A DNA stretch of 16,085 nt from contig JAJYXH010000042.1 in assembly GCA_021791075.1 (NCBI GenBank), forward strand, positions 1 through 16,085, in the 5' to 3' direction. Shown here piece by piece: positions 6,150-13,959 of the stretch. The notes beneath the pieces are model-generated. The model saw only the letters and a program-made list of their open reading frames with translations, made no database searches and was not told the DNA's origin. The position numbers were made by a program, and so were the translations under genes. Each line of letters opens with the position of its first letter. Position 1 is the first letter of the stretch. This stretch comes from Microcaldota archaeon. GTDB lineage: Archaea; Micrarchaeota; Micrarchaeia; Micrarchaeales; CABMGC01.

Positions 6150-7505
6150 ATGAAGGCGAAGATAATAGCGACCTACGGTCCAGGAATGGACAGCATGGAG
6201 ACACTGCGGGAGCTGCTCAAGTACGTAAACGTGATAAGGATAAACATGTCCCATGGCGACGAGAAGCAGTGGGCCGAGTTCGCATCGAAGGTAAGGAGCG
6301 TATCAAGGGAGTTGGGCAGGGAGATAGCGCTCTTTGCGGACCTGCCTGGCCCTAAGATAAGGATAGGTAAGTTAGTGGACCCGATCAAGATGAAGAAGGG
6401 CGAGGAGATAGCGCTTGCATACTCGAAGTACTCGAGCAACACGGAGATAGTACCCCTGGACTATGACATACACAAGGACGTGAAGGCTGGGGCGGAAGTG
6501 CTCATAGGCGAGTACAACCTCAGGCTCAAGGTGAAGAGGCTCGATAAGGGCAGGATAATCTGCGAGGCCATGAACGACGGGGAGATAACGAGCCATAAGG
6601 GAATCGGGATAAAGGGGCTATCGGCAAGGGTATCGCCGCCGACTCCGGAGGACCTCAAGAGGGCAGAGTTTGCGGTGAAGAACGGATTCGACTTTCTAGG
6701 AATCTCATTCGTAAGAGAGGCATCAAACATAAAGAGGCTCAGGAAGTACGCAGGCGGGCTGGGAATTATTGCGAAGATAGAGAGGAAGATAGCGATAGAC
6801 AACATAGCAGAGATAGCGGAGGAGGCTGACGCGCTTATGGTCGCAAGGGGAGACCTCGCTTTCGACGTGGACATAGACATGATCCCGATAGAGCAGAGGA
6901 GGATAATCACTGCCGGAAGGGAGGCAGGCAAGCCAGTCATAGTAGCGACGCAGATGCTTGCGAGCATGGTCAACAACGCGATACCGACCAGGGCAGAGGT
7001 CAACGACATAGCCAATGCCATAGCAAGCGGGGCTGACTGCCTGATGCTGAGCGACGAAACGGCCGTAGGAAAGTTCCCGGTAGAGGCGGTAAAGATGCTT
7101 GCGCAGACGGCATCGAACGCGGAGCAGTTCGCGCCGCACATGAACGGTTTCAGGGTAACTAGCATAAACGGCGGAATAGCATTCGCGGCATCGCAGCTTG
7201 CAGACAACTATCACACCGATATGATATTCGCTCCGACCCAGAGCGGCACGACGCCGAAGATACTCTCGACGCTCAGGCCGATGTCGCCGATAATAGCGCT
7301 AACAGGGGCAGAGAAGGTAAGGAAGATGCTCAAGCTCTCGTACGGCGTGGAGAGCATGAACCTCAAGCAGTACAAGACGACCGACCAGATGTTCGAGAGA
7401 GTTAAGGAGATCGCGAAGAAGAGAGGCATAAAGAAGTATATAATAGTCTCTGGGTCGCCGAACAAGAAGGGAACGACAGACACGCTAAAGTACATTGAGA
7501 GCTGA
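6150..7505 (+). CDS. pyk: Pyruvate kinase
   Basis: A 451-residue enzyme, near the usual 450-480, converting phosphoenolpyruvate and ADP to pyruvate and ATP at the end of glycolysis. The opening AKIIATYGPG (3-12), the substrate and metal residues in RINMSHG (30-36) and DLPGPKIRIG (64-73), GISFVR (184-189), IAKIER (207-212, catalytic K209 and E211), ARGDLAFD (232-239, D235), VIVATQML (263-270), PTRAEVNDIANA (279-290) and LSDETAVGKFP (300-310) are all present. The C-terminal regulatory domain (about 335-451) includes APTQSGTTPKI. The motif usually read as GDLG has GDLA, a mild change. The ribosome site is weak (AAAGG about 9 bases before ATG). It converges on the DMT transporter gene. Confidence 0.95.
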   Translation: MKAKIIATYGPGMDSMETLRELLKYVNVIRINMSHGDEKQWAEFASKVRSVSRELGREIALFADLPGPKIRIGKLVDPIKMKKGEEIALAYSKYSSNTEIVPLDYDIHKDVKAGAEVLIGEYNLRLKVKRLDKGRIICEAMNDGEITSHKGIGIKGLSARVSPPTPEDLKRAEFAVKNGFDFLGISFVREASNIKRLRKYAGGLGIIAKIERKIAIDNIAEIAEEADALMVARGDLAFDVDIDMIPIEQRRIITAGREAGKPVIVATQMLASMVNNAIPTRAEVNDIANAIASGADCLMLSDETAVGKFPVEAVKMLAQTASNAEQFAPHMNGFRVTSINGGIAFAASQLADNYHTDMIFAPTQSGTTPKILSTLRPMSPIIALTGAEKVRKMLKLSYGVESMNLKQYKTTDQMFERVKEIAKKRGIKKYIIVSGSPNKKGTTDTLKYIES

Positions 7506-7520
7506 CCGGATAGAGAGAAC

Positions 7521-7540
7521 ATCTGGCAGTATTGTCAGAT
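7521..7540. terminator. Stem-loop at convergent pyk / DMT transporter junction
   Basis: ATCTGGCA (7521-7528) pairs with TGTCAGAT (7533-7540) through 8 pairs, one of them G-T, around the loop GTAT. The transporter stop codon (7535-7537) lies inside the stem and pyk ends 16 bp before it. There is no T-run. It mirrors the stem-loop at 986-1005 at the other convergent junction. Confidence 0.45.
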
Positions 7541-8413
7541 AACGCTCAACATCATTACAGCCACTATCATCACCACGAAGCCGGCCATCTGCTGCCTGTT
7601 GAGCCTCTCCCTGAAGACGAAGTATGCCAGTAGCGCGATTAATATTGGCGAAAGGGTGTTTATCGCACTTCCTACCGCGAGCACCTTGTAGTATGCAACC
7701 GCGCCGAAGAGCGCATCTCCGAGTCCGTTGGTAAGTCCGGCAATTATACCTAGGACTAGGAGCATCACCATAATGTTCCTGCCGTTGTTCCTGATTATGG
7801 ACTTGGACCTTGAGATCGTCTCCTTCCTATAGAAAAAGAGGTACACCAGGAGCACGGCAATGCCGATTATCCTTGATACTATTAATGAGAGTAGGAAGTT
7901 GTTGGAGTTGTTCACTGAGTATGCGATGAGCACCCAGTATATCCCCCAGGATACGCTAGCGAAGAATGCCGGTATGAGGTTCCTGTTAAGCTCGAACCTC
8001 TCCGTGGTTGCAACTAGAGTCGAGCCTATGAATACTATGACTATCAGTATGAGCTGCAGCAGGCTGAGTGCCTCTTCGAGTATGAAGAGGCTGAAGATGA
8101 CCACTATCGCCTGTTGGATCTGCCCTACGGCAACGGTATTGGTTATCTGCTCCGTGCGCAGTGATGTGTACCTGAAGATGAATCCGAGCGAGAGGAAGAA
8201 GCCCGAGATTCCGGAGATGATGATATCCTGCAGTCCGAGTGACCCGAATCCGAAGATCAGTGCGCCCATGAGCATCGTCACAGCGCCGAATCCGACGGTA
8301 AGGATCGGTGAGAGCTTATTCCCCAGCTGCGGTGCTATCCTCTTCGATATCAGTGTTGATACCACTGCGACAAGCATTGAGAGCAGCGCTGCAATTATTC
8401 CTACGCTGAACAA
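7535..8413 (-). CDS. DMT superfamily transporter (EamA-like)
   Basis: A 292-residue hydrophobic protein with about ten predicted membrane helices arranged as two EamA repeats (about 1-135 and 147-292). Each repeat has the C-terminal pattern of this superfamily, where a short loop before the last helix carries a basic residue after E or R (ILEEALSLLQ at 111-120, FRERLNRQQ at 267-275). Members export or import amino acids, metabolites or nucleotide sugars. The start is a TTG at 8413 preceded by GGTG (8418-8421), since no ATG occurs near the first helix. It begins 8 bp after the proline dehydrogenase stop, so the two are probably co-transcribed; an amino-acid substrate is possible but not shown by the sequence. 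Confidence 0.82.
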   Translation of the reverse strand: MFSVGIIAALLSMLVAVVSTLISKRIAPQLGNKLSPILTVGFGAVTMLMGALIFGFGSLGLQDIIISGISGFFLSLGFIFRYTSLRTEQITNTVAVGQIQQAIVVIFSLFILEEALSLLQLILIVIVFIGSTLVATTERFELNRNLIPAFFASVSWGIYWVLIAYSVNNSNNFLLSLIVSRIIGIAVLLVYLFFYRKETISRSKSIIRNNGRNIMVMLLVLGIIAGLTNGLGDALFGAVAYYKVLAVGSAINTLSPILIALLAYFVFRERLNRQQMAGFVVMIVAVMMLSVI

Positions 8414-8421
8414 ACAAACAC

Positions 8422-9276
8422 CTAGAGCTTCTGGCTCTGGAAGAGCGATCTTAGTATGAGCGTAAGATGGCCTTCCTCCCGCAGCCTTCTGACAGAGTAG
8501 TCAAACCACCTCTCGCCGAACGGAATGTAGACTACGGTCTTGTTTCCCATCTTTGCAAGCTCGACAAGATACTTGTTCCTTATGCCGTTGAGCATCGCAT
8601 AGCTGACCTTTCTCCTGTACGATCGGTTGAGAAGAAGAGCCTCGCGTATCATGTCGGTGTCGTGGGTTGCTATCATGAACTCGTCGGAGTTTCGGAATAG
8701 GTAGGACATCAGCCTCAGATAGTTTGCCGTTACCGCCTTCCTTGTCGGATATGCTATACTCTCGCCTTCCTTGTATGCACCCTTCACAAGTCGTATCACG
8801 GCTCCTGCCTTCACAAGCCTCTTTACGTCGTCATCGCTTCTCCTCAGATAGGCCTGTATGCATATGCCCGTTCCCCTTCTTCTCTGCTGGCTCCTGTAAA
8901 GGCTTATCGTGTCATCTACATACTGGTGCTCTTCCATGTCTAGCCAGACGAAGATCCCTTTCTTCCTTGCAAGGCGCACGATCCTTGAATAGTTTCTCTT
9001 TGCATACCCCTTTCCTATCAGCAGGCCAAGCTGGGTTGGCTTCACCGATATCGCGGCATCGACATTACTCCCGTGTATCTCCTCTATCAGTTTTGCGTAT
9101 ACGCCGACAGTCCTATCGACCTCTGCCTTGTCGCTGAAGTTCTCGCCGAGGTAGTTGATAGACGCGGAGATTCTCTCCTTGTTGAATCTTTTTGTCGTGC
9201 TTATTGCATCCCTTATTCCCGCTCCAGCTATCCATCTTCCCGCAAGCAACTTCTCTATGGTTCCTCCAATGGACAT
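8422..9276 (-). CDS. putA: Proline dehydrogenase
   Basis: A 284-residue FAD-dependent PRODH barrel, the length of monofunctional enzymes that oxidise L-proline to pyrroline-5-carboxylate. The family motifs are in order: SVKPTQLGL (77-85), FVWLDMEEH (109-117), CIQAYLRRSDDD (139-150), IRLVKGAYKEGE (161-172), IATHDTDMI (202-210), AMLNGIR (227-233) and VYIPFGERWFDYSVRRLRE (249-267), where the two arginines R263 and R264 hold the proline carboxylate. ATG 9276 has AGGT six bases before it. The gene follows aspS by 45 bp and precedes the transporter by 8 bp. No pyrroline-5-carboxylate dehydrogenase lies in the window. The gene symbol is used for the PRODH function; the bifunctional PutA is much longer. 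Confidence 0.9.
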   Translation of the reverse strand: MSIGGTIEKLLAGRWIAGAGIRDAISTTKRFNKERISASINYLGENFSDKAEVDRTVGVYAKLIEEIHGSNVDAAISVKPTQLGLLIGKGYAKRNYSRIVRLARKKGIFVWLDMEEHQYVDDTISLYRSQQRRRGTGICIQAYLRRSDDDVKRLVKAGAVIRLVKGAYKEGESIAYPTRKAVTANYLRLMSYLFRNSDEFMIATHDTDMIREALLLNRSYRRKVSYAMLNGIRNKYLVELAKMGNKTVVYIPFGERWFDYSVRRLREEGHLTLILRSLFQSQKL

Positions 9277-9321
9277 GGCATTACCTATGCAAGGACTAAT
9301 AGAAAAATCGTGGCCATAGAA

Positions 9322-10638
9322 TCATGGCACTAGCCTGTCCGGAGTCCTCGGGAAGAGTGTCGTCTCCCTTATGTTCTGTATGTCGAGCATTCGCATCGTC
9401 AGCCTCTCTATCCCTATGCTGAAGCCTCCGTGCGGAGGCGCGCCGTACTTGAAGAACTCCGTGAACCATGCGAGGTTGTCAACGTCAAGACCCTTCTCCT
9501 TTGCCTGCTCGATTATCTTGTTGTACCTGTGCTCCCTCTGGCCGCCGCTGCTCATCTCCAGGCCCTTATAGACCAGGTCGACGCTTCTCGCCCACTCTGG
9601 TTCGTTGTCGAACCTCATGACGTAGAAAGGTTTGATCGCTGATGGAAACCTGTTGACGAAGAAGAAGTCCGAGCCGTACTTCTCCTTTACATATTTTCCG
9701 AGAGCGGCCTCTCCCTGCTTGTTGTAATCCTCCTTTCCTCTCTGCGACTTGAACCCTAGCTCCTCTAGCGTATCGTAGATCCCGGGGAACTCCAGAACAG
9801 GGAATGGGACCTTGGGAACGTTGAGCTCGATGTTGAAGAGCTTCAGCTCCTCCTGGCACTCCTCGGCCACTAGCTTTATCGCATTCATGATAAGGTTCTC
9901 CTCCACCCTAATGACGTCCTTCTCGTCGTCTATGAATGAGAGCTCCGCGGCGCAGGTCCTGTGCTCCGTCATGTGGAATGGCGTGTTGCTGAGCTCGGCC
10001 CTCCAGCTCGGCCCTATCTCGTATATCTTCTCGAATCCCGCGAGCATGAGCAGCTGCCTGTGCAGCTGGGGATCCTGCCTGAGGAATGCGTTCTTTCCGA
10101 AGTGCCTCAGCGTGAATACCTCCGAACCGCCTTCCGATGAGACGCCCATGAGGCTTGGTGTGAAGGTCTGCATGAACCTCTGCGAGTAGAGGTACTTCTG
10201 CATTCCCTCCATCAGCTTCGATTGGATCACAAATATCGCGGTCTGCTTCGGGTTCCTCAGGTCGAGGGCCCTCCAGTCAAGCCTCTTGTCGATGCCTGTC
10301 TCCATGACCCCCTCTATGTCTATGGGAGAGATGGCCTGCGGCCTGCTCACTATCTCGATCCTCTCAGGAATTATCTCGACTCCCCTGGCGGCCTTGATCT
10401 CCGGCGGAACCGTGCCCTCTATCACCACAAAGTAGTTGGGCATCAGCTCGTTGACCGTCTCCATCAGTTTCGGATCGGTCTTGCTCTTTATCACGGTTAT
10501 CTGTATGGCCCCAGTAACATCACGCAACCAGACGAATCGCGCACTCTTAAGATCGTTGACACGGCTGACCCTTCCGCCTATCCTCACCTTGATGCCTGGA
10601 GTCCTTGGCACGTCCTTTATGTAAGTTACCCTCATCAT
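9322..10638 (-). CDS. aspS: Aspartyl-tRNA synthetase, archaeal type, with divergent aspartate pocket
   Basis: A 438-residue class IIb synthetase of archaeal/eukaryal type, which charges tRNA with aspartate. An N-terminal OB-fold anticodon domain (about 15-100) is followed by the catalytic domain with motif 2 (IGPSWRAE, 208-215) and motif 3 (GIERLTMRML, 409-418). The SSGGQREHR (363-371) and GAPPHGG (399-405) segments are typical. Several pocket residues differ from the family: the QSPQLYK motif reads QDPQLHR (188-194), so Ser and the aspartate-binding Lys become Asp and Arg, and the Asp two residues before the motif-2 glutamate is Ala230 (TCAAELSF). The gene is divergent from gatCAB, so a non-discriminating enzyme supplying Asp-tRNA(Asn) is likely. 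GTGAT lies five bases before ATG 10638; a second ATG follows at once. Confidence 0.92.
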   Translation of the reverse strand: MMRVTYIKDVPRTPGIKVRIGGRVSRVNDLKSARFVWLRDVTGAIQITVIKSKTDPKLMETVNELMPNYFVVIEGTVPPEIKAARGVEIIPERIEIVSRPQAISPIDIEGVMETGIDKRLDWRALDLRNPKQTAIFVIQSKLMEGMQKYLYSQRFMQTFTPSLMGVSSEGGSEVFTLRHFGKNAFLRQDPQLHRQLLMLAGFEKIYEIGPSWRAELSNTPFHMTEHRTCAAELSFIDDEKDVIRVEENLIMNAIKLVAEECQEELKLFNIELNVPKVPFPVLEFPGIYDTLEELGFKSQRGKEDYNKQGEAALGKYVKEKYGSDFFFVNRFPSAIKPFYVMRFDNEPEWARSVDLVYKGLEMSSGGQREHRYNKIIEQAKEKGLDVDNLAWFTEFFKYGAPPHGGFSIGIERLTMRMLDIQNIRETTLFPRTPDRLVP

Positions 10639-10651
10639 GCGGTATCACTGC

Positions 10652-10719
10652 AAGAGTCTGGCTCTTTTTCTTATTTCTCTACTATATTTCTTATATATAT
10701 GCGCTTCGAATAGATTGGC
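10652..10719. promoter_or_regulatory. Shared divergent promoter of aspS and gatCAB
   Basis: The 81 bp between aspS and gatC hold one strong, nearly symmetrical A/T block, TTATATATAT (10691-10700). For gatC it lies about 25 bp before ATG 10720, predicting a leaderless transcript. On the minus strand it would start aspS mRNA near 10670 with a leader of about 32 bases. That leader contains a small stem-loop, AAGAG (10652-10656) with CTCTT (10662-10666). Divergent sharing would couple the synthetase and the amidotransferase. Confidence 0.55.
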
Positions 10720-10989
10720 ATGGAAGATCGCGAGTTCGACCGGCTCCTCAAGATAGCAAGGCTGAAGCTCAATGATACCGAGAGGAAGAGGATAAAGTCG
10801 GACATAGAGGAGATAATAGGCTACTTCGACAAGATAGACGTCATCAGCACGCACGAGAGGCCGGCGTACCAGCCGATACACGTGCCGACAAGGCTGAGGA
10901 AGGATGAGATAGCTCATTTTGATGATGTTGACGGGCTCAAGAGGCAGTCGAAGCTGCACAACGGCTACATACTCGGCCCGAAGCTCTGA
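10720..10989 (+). CDS. gatC: Asp/Glu-tRNA amidotransferase subunit C
   Basis: An 89-residue protein with the GatC layout: an N-terminal helical part (FDRLLKIARLKLND, 6-19; IEEIIGYFDKID, 29-40) and an extended tail ending HNGYILGPKL, equivalent to the usual C-terminal F-x-V-P-x-V type tail. GatC wraps around GatA and GatB and holds them together. It is the first gene of the gatCAB operon and is predicted to be leaderless. gatA follows 25 bp later. Confidence 0.88.
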   Translation: MEDREFDRLLKIARLKLNDTERKRIKSDIEEIIGYFDKIDVISTHERPAYQPIHVPTRLRKDEIAHFDDVDGLKRQSKLHNGYILGPKL

Positions 10990-11014
10990 GTCTGCAAACT
11001 TTTGTTGATGGAGA

Positions 11015-12370
11015 ATGGCAAGCCACATAAGGGAGTTCCTAGGACATGAGAAGCCAAGCGACTACTACTCGAAGTTGGCGGAGGAGCTGGAGCGCACTAA
11101 CAGCGAGTACCACGCATTCAATGTGATAAAAAAGGATACAGAGGCAAAGAACCAGGTTCCTTTCAGCACGAAGGCGAATATCTGCGTCAAGGGCGTCGAG
11201 ACGACTGCTGGATCCAAGATGCTCAGGGGATATGTTCCGCCTTTCAACGCCACAGTTGTCGAGAGGATGCTCAAGGAGGGAAGCTTCTCTTTCATCGGAG
11301 AGACGAACATGGACGAGTTCGGATTCGGTACGTTCGGGATAAACACGGAAGTGCCGGCAAGGAACGCGTTTGACAGTCGCTACGCCGCGGGAGGATCGAG
11401 CAGCGGCTCGGCAGTCGCAACGGCGTTGCTGAAGTACCATGTCGCAATAGCAGAGTCCACAGGAGGCTCGATATCGACGCCGGCGGCACTGAACGGGGTT
11501 GTCGGATTCACCCCGACGTATGGCGCGGTATCTAGGTACGGTCTTATAGACTATGCAAACTCTCTTGACAAGATAGGAATAATGGCGAGGAGCAGCGACG
11601 ACGCGAGAGGTGTCTTCGATGTTATCAGGGGCCGCGACAACTATGACGTCACTTGCGCCATAGAGAAGATAACGAACAATAAGAAGGGAAAGCTCTTCGT
11701 GATAGAGGAGCTCCTGGAGAAGGCAGATCCGAAGATAAGATCAGAGTTCGAGAGGCTGCTTGACAAGCTTGGCAAGGAGTACGAGATAAAGACAATAAGC
11801 ATGAATATACTGAGCGATGCGATTGAGCCGTATTACATAATAGCCATGGCAGAGGCATCAACCAACCTGGCAAAGTACAACGGTTACAAGTACGGGTTTC
11901 AGTACGGGGAGTTCAACAGGCGCTACAACGACTTCTTCACTGAAGCGAGATCGAACTTCGGGATGGAGGCGAAGAGGAGGATAATACTCGGCACCTTCAT
12001 AAGGAGCGAGAGCGTCAAGGCGAGGTACTACACAAAGGCGCTCATGATACGCCAGATGATAATAAACGAGATGGGCAAGGTGCTCAAGGACGGATTCGTG
12101 ATCTCGCCTACTCTCCCGATACCGACGCCGAAGATTGCTGACGTCGAGAAGCTCACGCCGGTGCAGAACTACGCGCTGGACGTCTTCACCATACCACCAA
12201 GCATCGGCGGGTTTCCGCACCTTACATTCCCTTACGCTTACGTAAACGAGATGCCGATAGGCGCGCAGATCATAACAGAGCAGGCGAACGACTATGCGCT
12301 CCTTGACTTTTCTTCGAAGTGGGAGGAGAGTTTCCAGTACAAGTACAAACACAATATAGGGAGCCTATGA
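11015..12370 (+). CDS. gatA: Asp/Glu-tRNA amidotransferase subunit A (glutaminase)
   Basis: A 451-residue amidase-signature protein that frees ammonia from glutamine or asparagine for GatB. The Ser-cisSer-Lys triad is in place: K53 in PFSTKANICVKG, the serine loop AAGGSSSGSAVA (124-135), and the nucleophile S152 in ESTGGSISTPAA (147-158). The phrases GETNMDEFGFG (95-105) and GVVGFTPTYGAVSRYGL (161-177) are typical of GatA. The bacterial form often has TDTGGSIRQPA here; this one reads ESTGGSISTPA. The ATG at 11015 has GATGGAGA just before it. The stop overlaps the gatB start as ATGA, so the two are translationally coupled. Confidence 0.94.
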   Translation: MASHIREFLGHEKPSDYYSKLAEELERTNSEYHAFNVIKKDTEAKNQVPFSTKANICVKGVETTAGSKMLRGYVPPFNATVVERMLKEGSFSFIGETNMDEFGFGTFGINTEVPARNAFDSRYAAGGSSSGSAVATALLKYHVAIAESTGGSISTPAALNGVVGFTPTYGAVSRYGLIDYANSLDKIGIMARSSDDARGVFDVIRGRDNYDVTCAIEKITNNKKGKLFVIEELLEKADPKIRSEFERLLDKLGKEYEIKTISMNILSDAIEPYYIIAMAEASTNLAKYNGYKYGFQYGEFNRRYNDFFTEARSNFGMEAKRRIILGTFIRSESVKARYYTKALMIRQMIINEMGKVLKDGFVISPTLPIPTPKIADVEKLTPVQNYALDVFTIPPSIGGFPHLTFPYAYVNEMPIGAQIITEQANDYALLDFSSKWEESFQYKYKHNIGSL

Positions 12371-13656
12371 AGATCGGACTTGAGGTGCACGTCGCACTTC
12401 CAACGAAATCAAAGCTGTTCTGTTCATGCAGCGCAGAGGCAGAGGAGCCCAACACAGCCATATGCCCGATCTGCCTCGGATTCCCCGGATCTAAGCCGAT
12501 GCTCAACGAGGCCGCAGTCACTTCTGCACTTGGAATCGCGAATGCGCTTCACTGCAAGATAAACAGGAATATCTCATTCGTAAGAAAGGTATATTTCTAT
12601 CCAGACCTGCCGAAGTGTTACCAGATAACGCAGACTGATGGATCGGTAGGAGGGGAAGGCTACCTTGAGATAGAGGGAAAGAAGGTAAGGATAAGGAGGG
12701 TGCAAATAGAGGAGGACCCTGCGCAGATAGTGAGGGAGGGGTTGCTCACATTGCTCGACTTCAACAGATCCGGAACGCCGCTCGTTGAGATAGTCACAGA
12801 GCCGGACATAACGAGCGAGGAGGAACTACGGTCGTTCATAGCAAACCTTAGGAGCATACTCTACTATCTCGGGGTTGACATCAACAAGGAGATCAAGGCA
12901 GACCTGAATATCTCGCTAGCAGACATAAGGGTCGAGGTCAAGAACGTAACCGGGATAAAGAGCCTCATAGAGGCCACAAGGTTCGAGATCGAGAGGCAGA
13001 CGCAGCTGATAAAGGAGGGCAGTCCGATCGCCAGGGAGACCAGGGGCTACAACGAGAAGAGCAAGCTGACCGAGTCGCTCAGAGAGAAGGAGACCGATGA
13101 GGAGTATGGATACATCTATGAACCGGACCTTACGACGTTCGACATAAACGGGATGGGATTCAGGCAGGCGGTGTACATAGGCGAGATAGCTGAGAAGCTC
13201 GCACAGGGATCAGACCTGAACCCGAAGACCATAAGGGAGATAACGATGCTGGACAGCAGGTCGCTGGAGCTGATAAACAAGTTCAAGGCAGAGTACAAGT
13301 TGAGGAGCATAGTTCACGCGATAGAGAGGTACAAGAAGTACGGTGGTGAGGAGGCGCCGAGCGACGACGTGATCGAGAAGATGACAAAGCTAGTGGAGGA
13401 GGACAAGATAATCACGAGGGAGACGGTTCAGGACCTCAAGGCCGGGAAGCAGGTGGCAATAGAATACTCGAAGCTCAGCGGAGATCAGCTCGACAAGCTG
13501 ATAAGGGACTTCCTTGACAAGAACCCGAAGATAGTCGCGGAGTATAAGAGGAACAGCAAGACCATCAACCTGATTATAGGAAAGATCACGGAGAAGAACG
13601 GCCTCCACCCCAAGGATGTCGCTAAGAGAGTAGTGGAGATCCTTAGTGGTTATTGA
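12367..13656 (+). CDS. gatB: Asp/Glu-tRNA amidotransferase subunit B
   Basis: A 429-residue GatB, somewhat shorter than the usual 470-480. It phosphorylates the misacylated Asp- or Glu-tRNA and amidates it with ammonia from GatA. It opens KIGLEVHVAL, has a zinc site C19/C21...C33/C36, FYPDLPKCYQIT (77-88), IEEDPAQIVREG (114-125), DFNRSGTPLVEIVTEPD (131-147), ARETRGY (222-228) and YIYEPDL (249-255). The C-terminal YqeY-like tail (about 330-429) is complete, ending VEILSGY. ATG 12367 overlaps the gatA stop. Archaea usually use GatDE for Gln-tRNA, so this set probably makes Asn-tRNA(Asn), in keeping with the adjacent aspS. Confidence 0.94.
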   Translation: MKIGLEVHVALPTKSKLFCSCSAEAEEPNTAICPICLGFPGSKPMLNEAAVTSALGIANALHCKINRNISFVRKVYFYPDLPKCYQITQTDGSVGGEGYLEIEGKKVRIRRVQIEEDPAQIVREGLLTLLDFNRSGTPLVEIVTEPDITSEEELRSFIANLRSILYYLGVDINKEIKADLNISLADIRVEVKNVTGIKSLIEATRFEIERQTQLIKEGSPIARETRGYNEKSKLTESLREKETDEEYGYIYEPDLTTFDINGMGFRQAVYIGEIAEKLAQGSDLNPKTIREITMLDSRSLELINKFKAEYKLRSIVHAIERYKKYGGEEAPSDDVIEKMTKLVEEDKIITRETVQDLKAGKQVAIEYSKLSGDQLDKLIRDFLDKNPKIVAEYKRNSKTINLIIGKITEKNGLHPKDVAKRVVEILSGY

Positions 13657-13681
13657 CCATTTTAGAGTTAATGTTTTCAGA

Positions 13682-13719
13682 TTTGTATACAAAGATTTAT
13701 ATATCATTATGTATACAAA
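13682..13719 (+). promoter_or_regulatory. Promoter and twin operators of second vapBC
   Basis: GTATACAAA occurs at 13685-13693 and again at 13711-13719, 26 bp apart. The first copy is part of a perfect 12-bp palindrome TTTGTATACAAA (13682-13693). Between them lies a TATA box TTTATATA (13696-13703), which would start transcription at about 13725, one base before the vapB ATG, predicting a leaderless mRNA. A ribbon-helix-helix antitoxin bound to both repeats would cover the TATA box. Confidence 0.65.
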
Positions 13720-13725
13720 TATATC

Positions 13726-13959
13726 ATGGAGAAGAGCGAGACAAAGGTGCTTTCCGTGCGTCTGAGCAAGAAACTAGAGGACGAGGCGCGCACCCTTAAT
13801 ATAGACATAAAGGGTACGGTAGAGGAGGCACTGAAGAGAAAGATAGCCAAGGCAAAAACCGAGAGATTATCCAAGATGCTGAAGAAGGCAGTAGGGGCCA
13901 CAGGTATGACCAACAGTGACTGGATTAAGGCGGTAAGGGAGTCAAGGGATGAGAGATGA
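13726..13959 (+). CDS. vapB: VapB-type antitoxin (ribbon-helix-helix), second copy
   Basis: A 77-residue protein opening SETKVLSVRLSKKLEDEAR, the beta-strand plus first helix of ribbon-helix-helix DNA-binding proteins, then a second helix (GTVEEALKRKI, 29-39) and a basic toxin-binding tail with ERLSKML and VRESRDER. It is related to the first VapB in both halves. The ATG overlaps nothing upstream; the stop overlaps the vapC start as ATGA (13956-13959), giving translational coupling. It likely binds the flanking GTATACAAA sites to repress itself. Confidence 0.82.
   Translation: MEKSETKVLSVRLSKKLEDEARTLNIDIKGTVEEALKRKIAKAKTERLSKMLKKAVGATGMTNSDWIKAVRESRDER

Noticed and set aside
6461..7207. Long minus-strand open frame opposite pyruvate kinase
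   Set aside because: It mirrors the codon pattern of the conserved gene; the apparent hydrophobicity arises from the complement of ATA/AGG-rich codons.
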